A stretch of 64,000 nucleotides of DNA. Source: Gadus chalcogrammus (taxonomy: Eukaryota; Chordata; Actinopteri; Gadiformes; Gadidae). The stretch is taken from assembly GCF_026213295.1 (NCBI RefSeq), contig NC_079427.1, forward strand, positions 36,424,239-36,488,238, written 5' to 3'. The notes beneath the pieces are model-generated. The model saw only the letters and a list, made by a program, of their open reading frames with translations. It was not told the origin of the DNA and made no database searches. Of the stretch, positions 52,146-62,936 are shown piece by piece (position 1 is the stretch's first letter; every line of letters begins with the position of its first letter). Position numbers and translations under genes: made by a program.

Positions 52146-53105
52146 AATTTCCATTTAAACCACCAAAGCGGTCCAAGCACAATGAAAACAGTTCATACTT
52201 CAAGTCACACTGGGCGCAGCCATCTTGAATTCTGTCTCGGAATTTTGCTCGGTCACCACTGTGTTCAACCGAGATGGCGAGTTCGCCATCCGAGGAAAAG
52301 GGGCGTGTTTGTGCGTGTCTTTAGGCAGCGTCCTCGGACCTCTGAGACGGATGGATAATGAAACGCAGCATAAGGCCTACGGGACTCCTTCCTTTGCTCA
52401 GGGAGTCTCCCTCTGTTGAAGCAGTGAAGGGGTTTGGATGGCTCTGTAAATAAATGCTATACTCTTTAATTATTTAATTATTATCAACCTATTGTCCTCT
52501 TCATTGGACTTTTGTATTCTGCTGGACTGAAGTCTACGTTAATATTGATCTGCTCCCCAGTCAGTTTTTGCCTTTCCACTAACTCCTGAATGCGCTGGAT
52601 TACATTTAACTTTACTCTCCCCATCCTCCCTAACCCCTGGAGTTACTGATGACCGCTTATTGGTTTCACTTTCAAGACTCAATTCTGGACCACCAGTGCC
52701 AAGCCGGTCTTCCACCTTCCTCCTCTTTGAATCCCTCTGTGAACAAATGAAGGATCCATCTTGATTTGATCTGTGAGCCATCGACGGCCCAGCCTGTGGT
52801 GCCCTCACTATCTTTAGAACCACGGAGTTATCGTACCTATGAACAGTATAGTGGCCAGGTTTGTCTATGATATACATCCACAGTATGTTTGCATGCTGAA
52901 AGTGATGAAGAGAATTCAACATGTGTGTGTCACTGTAACCAAACCTGTTCCCACTGATCCAGAACAGTTGAGGAGCACAGAGCAGGACGAGCAGGAGCAG
53001 CGAGCGCTTTCCTTTTCCAGGACGCAGCAAGACCAGCAGGTGATGGATGGGAGTCAGGTCAGCATGTGCGTGGAACAATGATAGATGTACCCTCTTAGAT
53101 AGCAT
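52146..53105. other. Unrecognised 199-codon minus-strand frame
   Basis: The frame 53138-52539 is open for about 200 codons. Its C-terminal part (SICSQRDSKRRKVEDRLG-like, then SVTPGVREDGESKVKCNPAH) is polar and looks protein-like, but I do not recognise it. Possible acceptor and donor sites are not clear, so it may be a host exon, a transposon exon or chance. Nothing else is seen between 52146 and 53105. Confidence 0.25.
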
Positions 53106-53496
53106 AGAGCGGGAGGGGTTGGCAATTATTTTTTCCATGGGGCCACATGAGAAACAGAAAATATTGTGGAGGGCCGGGCCAAAAGGCTGAATTCAATTCT
53201 GCATAATATTAACTGTATTTCTTTATAAAAAGCAGTAAATAGCATTTTTTTGAGAAGCTGGTAATAATAGGCTATATGTTATAATCAAGCAATGAAAAGG
53301 CGTGGGTGTCTTACAAAAAATGTATGCAATCAAATTTCCCAAAGCAAAGGTAAACAAAATGTGAACTTTTGTGAAACTTTTTTTAAACATTTGTGACTTA
53401 TATTAGTGAACAGGGAACAGAATCACAATCATTCATTCCAAAACAAATTTTCAGTCAAATACTGTTGGAAAGAGGAAAGAGGTTCTTTTTTCTATC

Positions 53497-55200
53497 TCAG
53501 TGAGAGAAATCTAGTCTCTGCTGGGCTTTAACAAGTGCATCAAAGTCAGGTTGAATGTCTGAGGTGGAGATGCGAAAAACAGCTGACAAATGATCATCAG
53601 TGAGAGAGGATCTATACCTGGATTTTGTAAACTTCATAATTGAAAATGTTTGTTCACATATGTAGGTAGAGCCAAAGAGAACAAACATCTTCTGAGCATG
53701 TCTCCTCATGTTAGAAAAGTAGTGCTGTCAGTTAAACGCGTTATTAACAACAATCGGTTTGCGTTAACGCAAACCGATTGTAACAGCGTTAATTCCCAAT
53801 CAACCCAATTCTTTTATTTTTATTTATTTTTTTGGCTCAAAACAAAGAAGCAGTAGCCTAACTGCTATGTTCAAGGCAGTATGTTTATATGTTCATAGTT
53901 TAATTGCACTATAGGCTTTTTTTTTGTATCGTCCTGTTTTGATCAGTATATGCCAATGTTGCTATCAATAAAAAAACATTTTCACAAGCCAAGCCGATGC
54001 ACTTCTCCATGTTGTAAGAGCATTAAAATGAGAAAAATTAATGGGACAAAGAAATCAAGGGATATTTATCATAGAAAAAACATTTGCGATTAATCGCGAT
54101 TGCTCGCGATTAATCGTGAGTTAACTATGGCATTAATGTGATGAATTAATTATTAATTAAATATTTTAAACGCGATTTAATATTTTAATCGCTTGACAGC
54201 ACTATAGAAAAGTTCTCCTCCTTAAGAGAAGAGTAGAATTCCAGAAGAGATCCTGACTTAAAGTGCTCTGCCAGTACTGCATCAGACTGCAGGTCAATGA
54301 GTTCCAGCTGAACATCACTGGGTGCATTATCCACACTGCAGGTAAAGGGAGAGGAAATCATGTGCATTTCATCCTTGATTGTTCTGAGGTCTTCAAATCG
54401 CCTTGAAAACTCACCATGCAATGCTCCTAACAGGGATGAGTACCTGCGTAGGTGATCTGCTGTTGGTGTGACTTCTTCCAGGGTTTGCATCTGAGTGAGA
54501 GCAATGCTCTCCAGTTGGCTTGAAAGAAACTGCATCTTTCTCATGAAAGCCTTCACCAGGCTGTGTATTTCATGAACAAAAAGGCCCTTGCCTTGCAGTT
54601 TGGTGTTCAGTTCATTCATCAGTGCAGTCACATCAACAGCAAATGCAAAATCTGCCATCCAGTCCTCATCCGAAAGCTCTGGGATGTCTTTTCCTTTCTG
54701 CTCACAAAACTCTTGAATCTCTGATTTCAGGTCCAAAACTCTTTTTAGCACTTTGCCCAGGCCGAGCCATCTGACAGCTGTGTGGTAGCCGATGTCACTT
54801 TGCTCAGTCTCATGCTCTTCCAAAAGTGCAACAAACTGTCTGTGATTCAATGCCCGTGCCCTGATTTTCAGGGCTTGCTGATTCCACCAAGCACTCTTTG
54901 ATGAACTCCCCCTCCGAGTATGGCTTACTGTTTTTAGCAATTTTGTGGGATACCACAAAGCTGGTCTTGGTTGCTGCATCCCTGGATGTGTGAAGCTTGG
55001 TAAAAAAGCCTTGCTGATTTTTCAGCTTAGCAAGCAAAGCTTCCGATGTTCGCGCCCTTTCTGCAGACTCAAATTGTAGTCCTTAAAGACGGCAATCTGC
55101 TCCCCGCAAACTAAACACACGGCTTTACCTCCGACTTCAGTAAACAAATACTTAGCAGTCCAATTTTTGTTGAAAAGCCTGCATTCGGCATCTACCTTTC
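53497..55200 (-). pseudogene. hAT transposase, internally deleted and split
   Basis: The N-terminus near 55195-55085 encodes KVDAECRLFNKNW, then AVCLVCGEQIAVFKDY, the CxxC half of a BED zinc finger. The His half is missing. A second piece (55037 downward) has LLAKLKNQQGFFTKL and SKPYSEGEFIKECLVESA. The central catalytic part is deleted. The third piece (about 54880-54185) resumes with ARALNHRQFVALLEEHE, GYHTAVRWLGLGKVLKR, DVTALMNELNTKLQGKG and APSDVQLELIDLQSD. After the small hAT insertion it ends with RRHAQKMFVLFGSTYICEQTFSIMKF and SSLTDDHLSAV, the hAT dimerisation domain, stopping at 53497. It resembles the family also found in vertebrate GTF2IRD2 genes. It cannot make an active transposase. 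Confidence 0.8.
53720..54204. mobile_element. Small hAT inserted in the transposase, 8-bp TSD
   Basis: TAGTGCTGTCAGTTAAACGC at 53720 faces the reverse complement of TTGACAGCACTA at 54204. TAGAAAAG flanks both sides (53712-53719 and 54205-54212). Inside are inverted words such as GGTTTGCGTTAACGCAAACC near 53757-53777 and GCGATTAATCGCGATT near 54087-54116. At 485 bp it is a non-autonomous member. Removing it and one TSD rejoins the two transposase segments. Confidence 0.92.
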
Positions 55201-55403
55201 ATATTTTAGCATGAGCGGACACTTTTGAGGACTAAAATCGTCTTGTGACAACGATCCAATCACGCACACGTATTGCTATACGTATCGCATCATTATGTAC
55301 GTGAATGAAAAACAGCTCCAAAATAAAAGCAATGCAGCTCTAGTCCATGCCTGACGTAAAATGAGAAAATACGTTTATTTTGTAATTTCCAATTAACCTT
55401 ACT

Positions 55404-55640
55404 GTGCGTTCACACCATATACGACATTTGTCGCCCGTTCGCGCCACAAATCATAATCTGTGCAAGTTTTGTCAGGCGAATTTGTCGCGCCACAACTTTT
55501 GGCCGCCAACGGTGCTTCATGCCAATTCATTCTCAACTACGACTGAGATAACAACCATTGCATGTCTATACCTTTTGTGGAAGAGGGAGAGACGTCGGAG
55601 GACCCGACGCAGTCTATTCATAATATTATAATGACCACGG
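55404..55640 (+). mobile_element. Harbinger-like 5' fragment
   Basis: GTGCGTTCACACCATATACG near 55405 looks like the terminal repeat start of a fish DNA transposon. Coding for TTTEITTIACLYLLWKRERRRRTRR follows (about 55540-55620), the Arg-rich N-terminus shared with 15580-15640. The frame then stops. Only the first exon or part of it seems present. Confidence 0.4.
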
Positions 55641-56100
55641 AAGAGGCAGTGAATTTATTAGATAGGCCTACCTAATAATAATAAACCGTTGGAACACACA
55701 AGAATGGAAACCATAGCAACGCCGGTAAACAAACCCCAAGAAGCCCAATCCCTATGAGAGCTCCCCGCGCTACGGCCATCCGGAGGCATACAGGCAGACA
55801 GACAGACAGACAGAAACACACACACACACACACACACCACTCCAACGTTCTCAACGCCAATGAGGCCAGTAAGCGTTACTGGCCTCACTGATAATGACAG
55901 AAGTCCCCTCTTAGATAGCATAGAGTGACATTCACACTCACACAGGTGTGAAAGGTCCCTCTCCCAACCCCCACACACTTATTTGCATACCCCCATTCAC
56001 ATACTTGCAAATCCATTCAACCCCCCAGCCCAAAAGTCTATATTCAAATTAATCACCTCACACTTTTCTACTGAAGAACTGATTCCTGAGCCTTTGAGAT
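55641..56100. other. Unassigned, with CAGA and CA repeats
   Basis: (CAGA)n at about 55793-55814 and (CA)n at 55816-55837. The inverted repeat AGGCCAGTAAGCGTTACTGGCCT lies near 55863-55885. The words CCCTCTTAGATAGCATAGAG at 55909-55928 also occur at 53091-53110. Confidence 0.6.
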
Positions 56101-56139
56101 CATAGTGTTGGATGAGCTGACACATCTCCCCATAGTGCC

Positions 56140-56732
<593 letters not shown>

Positions 56733-56925
56733 GGATGCCCTGCTCCTGAAGTGATGTGGCTGCAAAAACGTGACTTATATAAAGACTGGAAGTGGACGAG
56801 TCTGGGCAGCCTGTGCACCCTGATGATCCAGGAGTTTTTTCCAGAAGACACCGGGGCATACACCTGCCACGCCCCCAATTCACACGGGCAGGCAGGCAGG
56901 CGCGCACACACGCTGAGCTCACAGT
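56733..56925 (+). CDS. Ig-like domain exon, possible host gene fragment
   Basis: After an acceptor-like TTATTTCCCAG at 56722-56732 the frame reads CPAPEVMWLQKRD, then SLCTLMIQEFFPEDTGAYTCHAPNSHGQAG. This is the second half of an I-set immunoglobulin domain: W of strand C, L-x-I, then D-x-G-x-Y-x-C with the conserved Cys, and a final N-x-x-G. Such exons occur in giant muscle and cytoskeletal proteins (titin, MYLK, palladin, ALPK and SPEG families) as well as receptors. I cannot tell which. The first Cys of the domain would be on an upstream exon, not seen in this window. The donor is unclear, and the frame runs on into a minisatellite. It may be a real exon or a pseudogene. Confidence 0.5.
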
Positions 56926-57300
56926 CCACGATACCAGTTCAGCTTCCAGTACACACTACCAGTTCAGCTCCCATTACAGGGTACCAGTTCAGATCCCAAT
57001 ACACACTACCAATTCAGCTCCCAGTACACGGTACCAGTACAGCTCCCAGTACACACAACCAGTTCAGCTCCCAGTACACTCTACCAGTTCAGCTCCCTGT
57101 ACAGTCTACCAGTTCAGCTCCCAGTACACTCTACCAGTTCAGCTCCCAGTACACTCTACCAGTTCAGCTCCCTGTACACTCTACCAGTTCAGTGCCAAGT
57201 ACACAGTACCACTACTCAGGTTCAACTCCCAGTACACAGTACCAGTTCAGCTCCCAGTACATGGTACCAGTTCAGATCCAAGTACATGGTACCATTACTC
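56926..57300 (+). repeat. Minisatellite of 21-22 bp units after the Ig-like exon
   Basis: Units TACCAGTTCAGCTCCCAGTACAC repeat about 17 times with changes (GATCCAA, CCTGTACAG, CATGG). The unit length varies, and two or more frames are open across it (repeats of FSSQYT and of LPVQ). Confidence 0.92.
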
Positions 57301-57439
57301 AGGGTTTCTGTTCAGCTCTCAGATACTAGTGGGATGCTTGCCTTATTTAAATTGCAGTGGGGAGATCTAAGATTCAGTGCCCACCTCTCAAAGTGTGTTT
57401 AATCGAAAGAGGAACAGTGTCACAAACACAAGCCTGCTC
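57301..57439. other. Unassigned
   Basis: No feature. Confidence 0.3.
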
Positions 57440-57690
57440 TCTTCGGTAACACTTTATTAGAAGGTATCTACATAAGAGTGACATGTCACTGTCATAACTA
57501 TGACATGACACTGTCATGAACTTGTCATAAATATTATGAACATGTCATAAATGTTTATGACTTCGGTCATTAAAATGTCATTCAGTTGTTGTTTTGAAAA
57601 GTTGAAATTGTTTGGGTTGTCATGATTATGACAAGTTGACATTAATCAAAGTGACATTACCAGAGGATGTCTCTGTCATGACAACTTGAC
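57440..57690. repeat. Dispersed repeat rich in GTCATGACA-type words
   Basis: GGTAACACTTTATTAGAAGG followed by TCTACATAAGAGTGACATG and many CATGACACTGTCATGA words. I recognise this as a frequent teleost repeat, probably a non-autonomous DNA element, but do not know its class. Confidence 0.55.
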
Positions 57691-58800
57691 TGAAACAGAA
57701 AATGCACCTCTTTTTGTATTCATGAAATGTGGACATTGTGGAAATTGCATTAAATGAAAAAGACAATTTCTCACTTTGAGCACACAAATGCGTGACTTGT
57801 TTATTTAGTTAGATCAAAACAGAAAGTCAAAACGCGCTGCTCATTAAAACAATCCTGCATGGGCTCCATGTCATGAGATGTTCCTAACATTTAAAGGGAC
57901 AGCGATCTCTGAACAACCAAGACAGTGTATGACTACAACAGCGTATAGAACAACACTTAAAAACATAGGTGAATTATGATAGGTTACACTCACTACAACA
58001 TAATGATTATTATAATCAGATGTGCAAGGTTACAGACCAATTTGTTGGTAATATGGTAATAAATAATAAATTAATTCTGTAAATTTGGAACAACTGTTGT
58101 GTGACGTACAAGGCGTCACATTAAAGTAAGGGAAATATAGAGATTTTGATATACCTCTTTCTTTCCTGAACCTTGTATGTAAGGTAACTTTCAAGGTGAC
58201 AACGTGGACTACTTCCATCTTTCATTTAGTTTAGTTACGTTTATTTGTTAATAGTTTCGTGGACAGTCCCCTTTGGTTAACTGTACAGTAAAAGGAGCAG
58301 CTTTAGCCTATTTGGCTAATTTCCAGCTGTTGTCCCTGGCCAGTTGTCAAAAGGCAACCCAAAGTACATAAAAACAATAGTAAAAAATAGTAAAATAAAA
58401 ATAAAATAAGAATATAATACATTACATTACATTTATAATTACAGCAGACCTAAGACAAATGGGAAAAAGACAAACAAACATATTGCAAACAATTGGGGAA
58501 AGAACAAACAAACAAGCAAAGATGATGGCAAAGGCAGTTCATGCAACAAAAACAACACACAGGAGACAAGGGAAAAGAGGCCACAGGGGCCCCACTGTGA
58601 GTAACTGAAGTAGACTGAGCCGCCCCACAAGTTACTAACAGTGGGGCCCTGGGCCCCAGCGTTAGTAACTTTTAATGTTGCATTGTCGAAGCAATCAGTT
58701 GAGAAATACAAAAATTCAAGCGAAAACAGCAATAGTAGGCCTATTAGTTACTACTGAGTAAATAAATTAATAAAAAGATCAATAGGGGGCACTATTTCAG
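57691..58800. other. No recognisable gene
   Basis: AT-rich sequence. A short inverted pair around GGGGCCCCACTGTGAGTAACT and AGTTACTAACAGTGGGGCCC lies at 58585-58648. No coding signal. Confidence 0.5.
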
Positions 58801-58861
58801 TTTGTGAATTTGAGACCATTCACGAACAAGTCACTGTCATTTAAACATGGAGCAATGGCGA

Positions 58862-59231
58862 ACTCTAATTGGAGCGTTGAAGCAATGAATTTATTCAGTT
58901 CAGATCATTTAACAAGCCTGGAGATGATGCAACCCCAAAAGGACTGCTACGAATTATGCACGATTGTGGACTGCAATCTATGTTTCCAAATGTGTATGTA
59001 GCGCTACAGCTTTTTCTGACTCTGCCCGTCAGTAATTGCGAAGGGGGGCGGTCATTCTCTCCTCTGTCCAGGATAAAAAATGAGGCGTTTTTGTGTGACG
59101 AAAATGTCACAAAAACGCCTCAACGCACTTTCTCTCATGGCAATTGAGAGCGACCTTACCAATGCACTGGAGTTTGATGATATCGTGGAGGATTTTGCAC
59201 GGAACAGAGCCCGGAAAAAATGCATTTCATA
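58862..59231 (+). pseudogene. hAT transposase C-terminal fragment
   Basis: A frame near 58980 reads MFPNVYVALQLFLTLPVSNCEGGRSFSPLSRIKNE, the hAT dimerisation motif. After a frameshift and small loss near 59090-59120 it continues SLMAIESDLTNALEF, then DDIVEDFARNRARKKCIS, ending at TAG 59229-59231. The family resembles ZMYM-like hAT transposases. It has at least two frame breaks. It lies upstream of the N-terminal fragment at 59577-59973, in the wrong order. Confidence 0.75.
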
Positions 59232-59527
59232 GGTGAAATGCATTACTGTCAATTAATGTAAGGAACTGTTCGTATTGAGTTGCTTTAAGTCGTTTTTATT
59301 TGTGGTTGAAAGCGGTGCATTCGAAATTCGTTCAAATCGCCAAAAATTGCATACATTTTGTATTTTTTTTATCATGTTTTGGTTAAATAAAGATGCATTT
59401 ATTTGTAATAATTATTGTGAGGTTGCCTTTCCTGTGCTACAAATCCTGCTGAGTTGCAGGTATAGGCCAATGACTTATTATCGCCAATAAGTGTGTGTGT
59501 ATTCTGGGTGCGTGTGTTTATGTTGGA

Positions 59528-59528
<1 letters not shown>

Positions 59529-59558
<30 letters not shown>
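59529..59558. repeat. Poly(G) run of about 30
   Basis: A nearly unbroken G homopolymer. Length from assembly may be unreliable. Confidence 0.9.
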
Positions 59559-59576
59559 TGCGGAGTCCACGTGCCC

Positions 59577-59973
59577 AGGGGCCCGATATGTCATAATCCG
59601 TCCATGTTGGCCATGCATCTTGATGAAACCATCTCAGGGATGTGTTGTCTGGTCAAAATTTGGTTTTGGGGATCTGTCTAACTTTGACAGGGCATATAAA
59701 AGGCATGAAAAGAGCAATGAACATGTGAGTGCATGTGCAAGGTTAAGCTGCCTGGGCAGGGTCAGGGTTGAACATGCACTCAATGAAGGTGCTCGCATTC
59801 AAGTGGCAAAACACAATGAGGCAGTCAAACAAAACAGGGCCTTCCTAAACCGCCTTATTGATGTAACTTCCTTGCTTGGCCGGCAGGAGCTATCATTTAG
59901 GGGGCATGATGAGAGTAGTGAATCATCCAACAAGGGGAATTACAGGGAGTTCACAGAAACACTATCTAAATAG
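59577..59973 (+). pseudogene. hAT transposase N-terminal fragment (TTF-type zinc-finger region)
   Basis: The frame includes CVVWSKFGFGDLSNFDRAYKRHEKSNEHV, RVEHALNEGARIQVAKHNEAVKQNR, and LSFRGHDESSESSNKGNYREFTE, the N-terminal part of ZMYM1-like hAT transposases. It ends with LSK and a stop at 59971-59973. The catalytic centre is absent. A hAT-like right end follows (GACCAGCAGCCGCCACTG ending near 60108), so this is a deleted element. Confidence 0.75.
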
Positions 59974-60071
59974 TAACGACAGGGTCACAGACCATTTTCT
60001 TGAAAAGGAACGGAGGGCCGAATTGAGGTATAAATAAATTGACAACAATTTTGATGTAGGCCAAAAATGAG

Positions 60072-60108
60072 CTTCCCCTCTTTAAAAGACCAGCAGCCGC
60101 CACTGGTC
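60072..60108. mobile_element. hAT right terminal repeat
   Basis: The reverse complement begins CAGTGGCGGCTGCTGGTCTT, then AAAGAGGGGAAGCTC, a hAT end I recognise in fish and other animals. GTCTAGAT follows and would be the TSD, but no matching left end with that flank was found. Confidence 0.65.
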
Positions 60109-61230
60109 TAGATAGAACTTTATCAATCCCCTGTAGGAGAAATTTGTTAATGTTTGTCCCTATAAAACAATAATTGTAAAAAAATAAATACAAAACACGA
60201 CGGTAACTGAGTAAGTCAAACCGTCCAATCTGAAGGCTCTACTTAACCGCTCACCCTACTCACTTCCACCAATGCAAAGCGAAGAGAACTGAGTAGGGGA
60301 GGGCGTAGCCTATCTAGTTTGTGAACGACCCAGAGAAACGCAACACAAATTCAATGTGAACATGTATGAGGCTTTAATAAAATCCCGGACGATTTTGAAA
60401 TTCCGCAAAACATTTTTTAAAAGTGTCTCAAAAAGAGGGCATGTCCGAGCAAAAGAGGACGTCTGGTTACCCTACGTACGGGAAACACATGTGAGTGTGG
60501 CGTGTGAGCGTGTGCATGGGTTGAATTCATGGGGCAAGCCCCAGGAATCTCCCACTTCCGGCTTCCATGAAAGAGAACCAAACTAATTCACAAAAAAGCG
60601 TTCATGCAAATCTAGCATTAAAGGTTAATTTAAGGAAGTTCTCTCCAGTCACGCTGAAAGTAGTTCACTGGTAGTAGCGCTTTAATTTGCAGTGTCAGAG
60701 ATTTCTTAGAAATCTGAATGCTGACTGAATTCTCAGAATTCGGACACTGCAAATTATTGCACGCAAGTAAACTACTTTAAAAAGAACTCGACATCGCGAC
60801 CAGGCGACAAATGACTGGTGAGAACCTTCTTAAATGACCCTTTAATGCTGGATTTAATTATCAGAATTCAGATTTTATCTCACAATTCAGACGTTATTAG
60901 CCTATTCAATTTCTGAATTACAATTCTTGTGATGAATAATCTACATGTGTACAGTCGATGTGCAGCACTTTAATTTCCGTCAACTTTTTTTTCTAACACC
61001 AGCACTTACACAATTATGCCCATGTTCCTGACTGCTATATACAAAACCATTTATAGCGCATCTATTTTTCGGCTACAAGTGATAGTCGCCCTAAATGCAG
61101 CTTGAATGTGGGCTCTGATTCTGAATGAATGCCGCTGCTGAACTGTGTGAATAAATAAAGGGAACTGAAATCTAAAGAAGACAAGTGGTTTTGATGTACC
61201 GGTGAATTCCAGCTGAAAGTGGAACATTGC
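60109..61230. other. No recognisable gene
   Basis: Two inverted-repeat words stand out: CAGTGTCAGAGATTTCTTAGAAATCTGAATGC-like at 60692-60722 and the CTCAGAATTC words at 60728-60740 and 60860, related to the minisatellite at 612-869. No coding signal. Confidence 0.5.
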
Positions 61231-61232
61231 TG

Positions 61233-62111
61233 CACTGTAAAAACGAAAACTTAAAATTGTTGGTCTCATTATGATTTGTGAGTAAAATGAATATAAAACA
61301 TTAAGTATTCATGTCAACTGTGCAATGCAATTTAGTCCAACCAACAATGTTGAGTTTTGGGTCAAGAGTTGGGCTCACTGTAGTCTCTTTGTTAGCAAGA
61401 CACACAGGTTTAAGTCAGACTCTGTCTGAGGCTGGGCCAACTACGGTGCACATGCGCATTTCGACACTACCCCCCGGGGAGTCTGGGTATTCGTGATGCC
61501 GGTTGGGAAAAAGGGGTTTATTGCCTTTTGACAATTTGTTTCTGTTAGGTTAAGTTGGGTTAACGGGTTTGGGGTCTTTATTGTTTGTGTGTTGTTTATT
61601 GTGTGTAGTGTTGCCGCCACCGTTACCGAGACTTGCATGTCCGTTGGTTGGGTGTGCGGTGCGCTGTGTGTTGCGGGTGTGTGTTAAATAAAGGCAGCTC
61701 TCGGGATCGTGCGGTGTATGAGGCACGAGAGTTGCGTCACCGTTTAACCTGGGCTCCCGTCTCGTGCAGAACAAGTTTGACCATAATGTCGAACTTGTTC
61801 TGCACTTTGGTTTGCTGCATTTAGACAGCGATTATCTGCTGCTGAACTAGCTACATGTTGCTTGTTCTATTGCTGTCTGGCATTCAGAAATGTAAAATGG
61901 AAGTTTCAAATTAATATATTAAAATATTAAGTTAACACCCCTGACATATTTTTTTGAGTTTGTAAAATATAAAAATCTTAGTTGGTATAACTAACTTTCA
62001 AGTTTGTCTAAAGAAGAAAATGACCTTTTTGATGGGCTCAAAACTCAAAAATTGATTGCAGTAAGTTGCCTTGCAATTTTGAGTTTGCTCAACTTTTTAT
62101 TTTTTACAGTG
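61233..62111. mobile_element. CACTA/EnSpm-like non-autonomous element
   Basis: CACTGTAAAAACGAAAACTT at 61233 faces the reverse complement CACTGTAAAAAATAAAAAGT at 62111, and both continue to AAAATTG. TG flanks both sides (61231-61232 and 62112-62113), a 2-bp duplication. CACTG ends with 2-3 bp TSDs fit EnSpm-type elements in fish. No transposase. The middle (about 61440-61780) has an LTR-like body with AATAAAGG near 61687, so it may hold another insertion. Confidence 0.55.
61763..61807. repeat. Perfect 14-bp hairpin
   Basis: GTGCAGAACAAGTT is followed after 14 bases by AACTTGTTCTGCAC. The stem is perfect. Nothing shows that it is transcribed. Confidence 0.85.
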
Positions 62112-62289
62112 TGCCATCATGGGAAATTAATGTAGCCTAGGCCTATTGTAAGTAGCTTTCAATTCCTTGTTCTTTTGTTGAACATATCCCCCACTAGATT
62201 CCCCCACCCCCACACAGATTTTGTCCTGTATAAACCTATATGGTGGAAACCGATGCGCCCTCTCAACCACAAAATGTTTGAGTCACTTC

Positions 62290-62583
62290 TATGGAAGTAA
62301 ATCGGTGCCATAGGATTTTGAAAATAAAAAGCCATTGAACTCTAAGCAATGAATATTTTTCTGCATTGAAATAACGTGTCTGGATTTGAATTGAACTCCT
62401 ATTCAGCTTTACTTTTCAATGTTAAAAATTCAAAATCAAATATTCAACGTTAAATTCAATGTGGGGACGTTGATTACCGTGAAATTCAATTCCAAATACG
62501 TTATTTCAATGCATAAATATTCAGTGCTTAGAATTCAATGGCTTTTTATTTTCAAAATAAGATGGCACACATTTACTTCCATA
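62290..62583. repeat. Inverted-repeat element (MITE-like), about 294 bp
   Basis: TATGGAAGTAAATCGGTGCC at 62290 is mirrored by GGCACACATTTACTTCCATA ending at 62583. Inner arms match well: AATAAAAAGCCATTGAA against TTCAATGGCTTTTTATT, and CATTGAAATAACG against CGTTATTTCAATG. No gene inside. Confidence 0.85.
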
Positions 62584-62936
62584 CACTTTTCCTTCGTCAT
62601 GCTTTACCGATCATACCTCTCCCTCGTTGGTTACACAATGGACACTCCCAGAACCCCTCTCAAATTTCAGCCAGCCTGACAATTCACGTCTGTTAATTTT
62701 TTTATGGAATTCTGAACGTGTCCCGCCCCCGAAATACCCTGGCTATAGCCATGCTGCCTTGCGCGCAATTTCATTTCACGCTGCGAGGCAGCCTGGATTC
62801 CATGGATCCGATTTTCGCCTGAGATGGGGAACCAATCACAGAACGGGGAGGGACGGCAAGACGATGATGACGTCCATGCGACACACCCATCGTCTTCTTC
62901 CGAATTGCGTGTGTCTGACGCATGGACATAACGGTG
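62584..62936. other. No recognisable gene
   Basis: Open frames near 62627-63145 have no motif. Sequence is mixed and ends next to GGTGCGGCCACACC. Confidence 0.4.

Larger units (their letters stand above)
53106..55210 (-). mobile_element. hAT (Charlie-like) element remnant with GTF2IRD2-type transposase
   Basis: The 3' side on the plus strand begins GGGGTTGGCAATTATTTTTT followed by GGGCCACATGAGAAAC and GGAGGGCCGGGCC, a hAT end. Transposase coding lies on the minus strand (55200-53497), interrupted by a small hAT at 53720-54204. The 5' end is lost near 55400, where another repeat starts. Confidence 0.75.

Noticed and set aside
61763..61807. microRNA gene
   Set aside because: Stem of only 14 bp with a 14-base loop; too short for a miRNA precursor.
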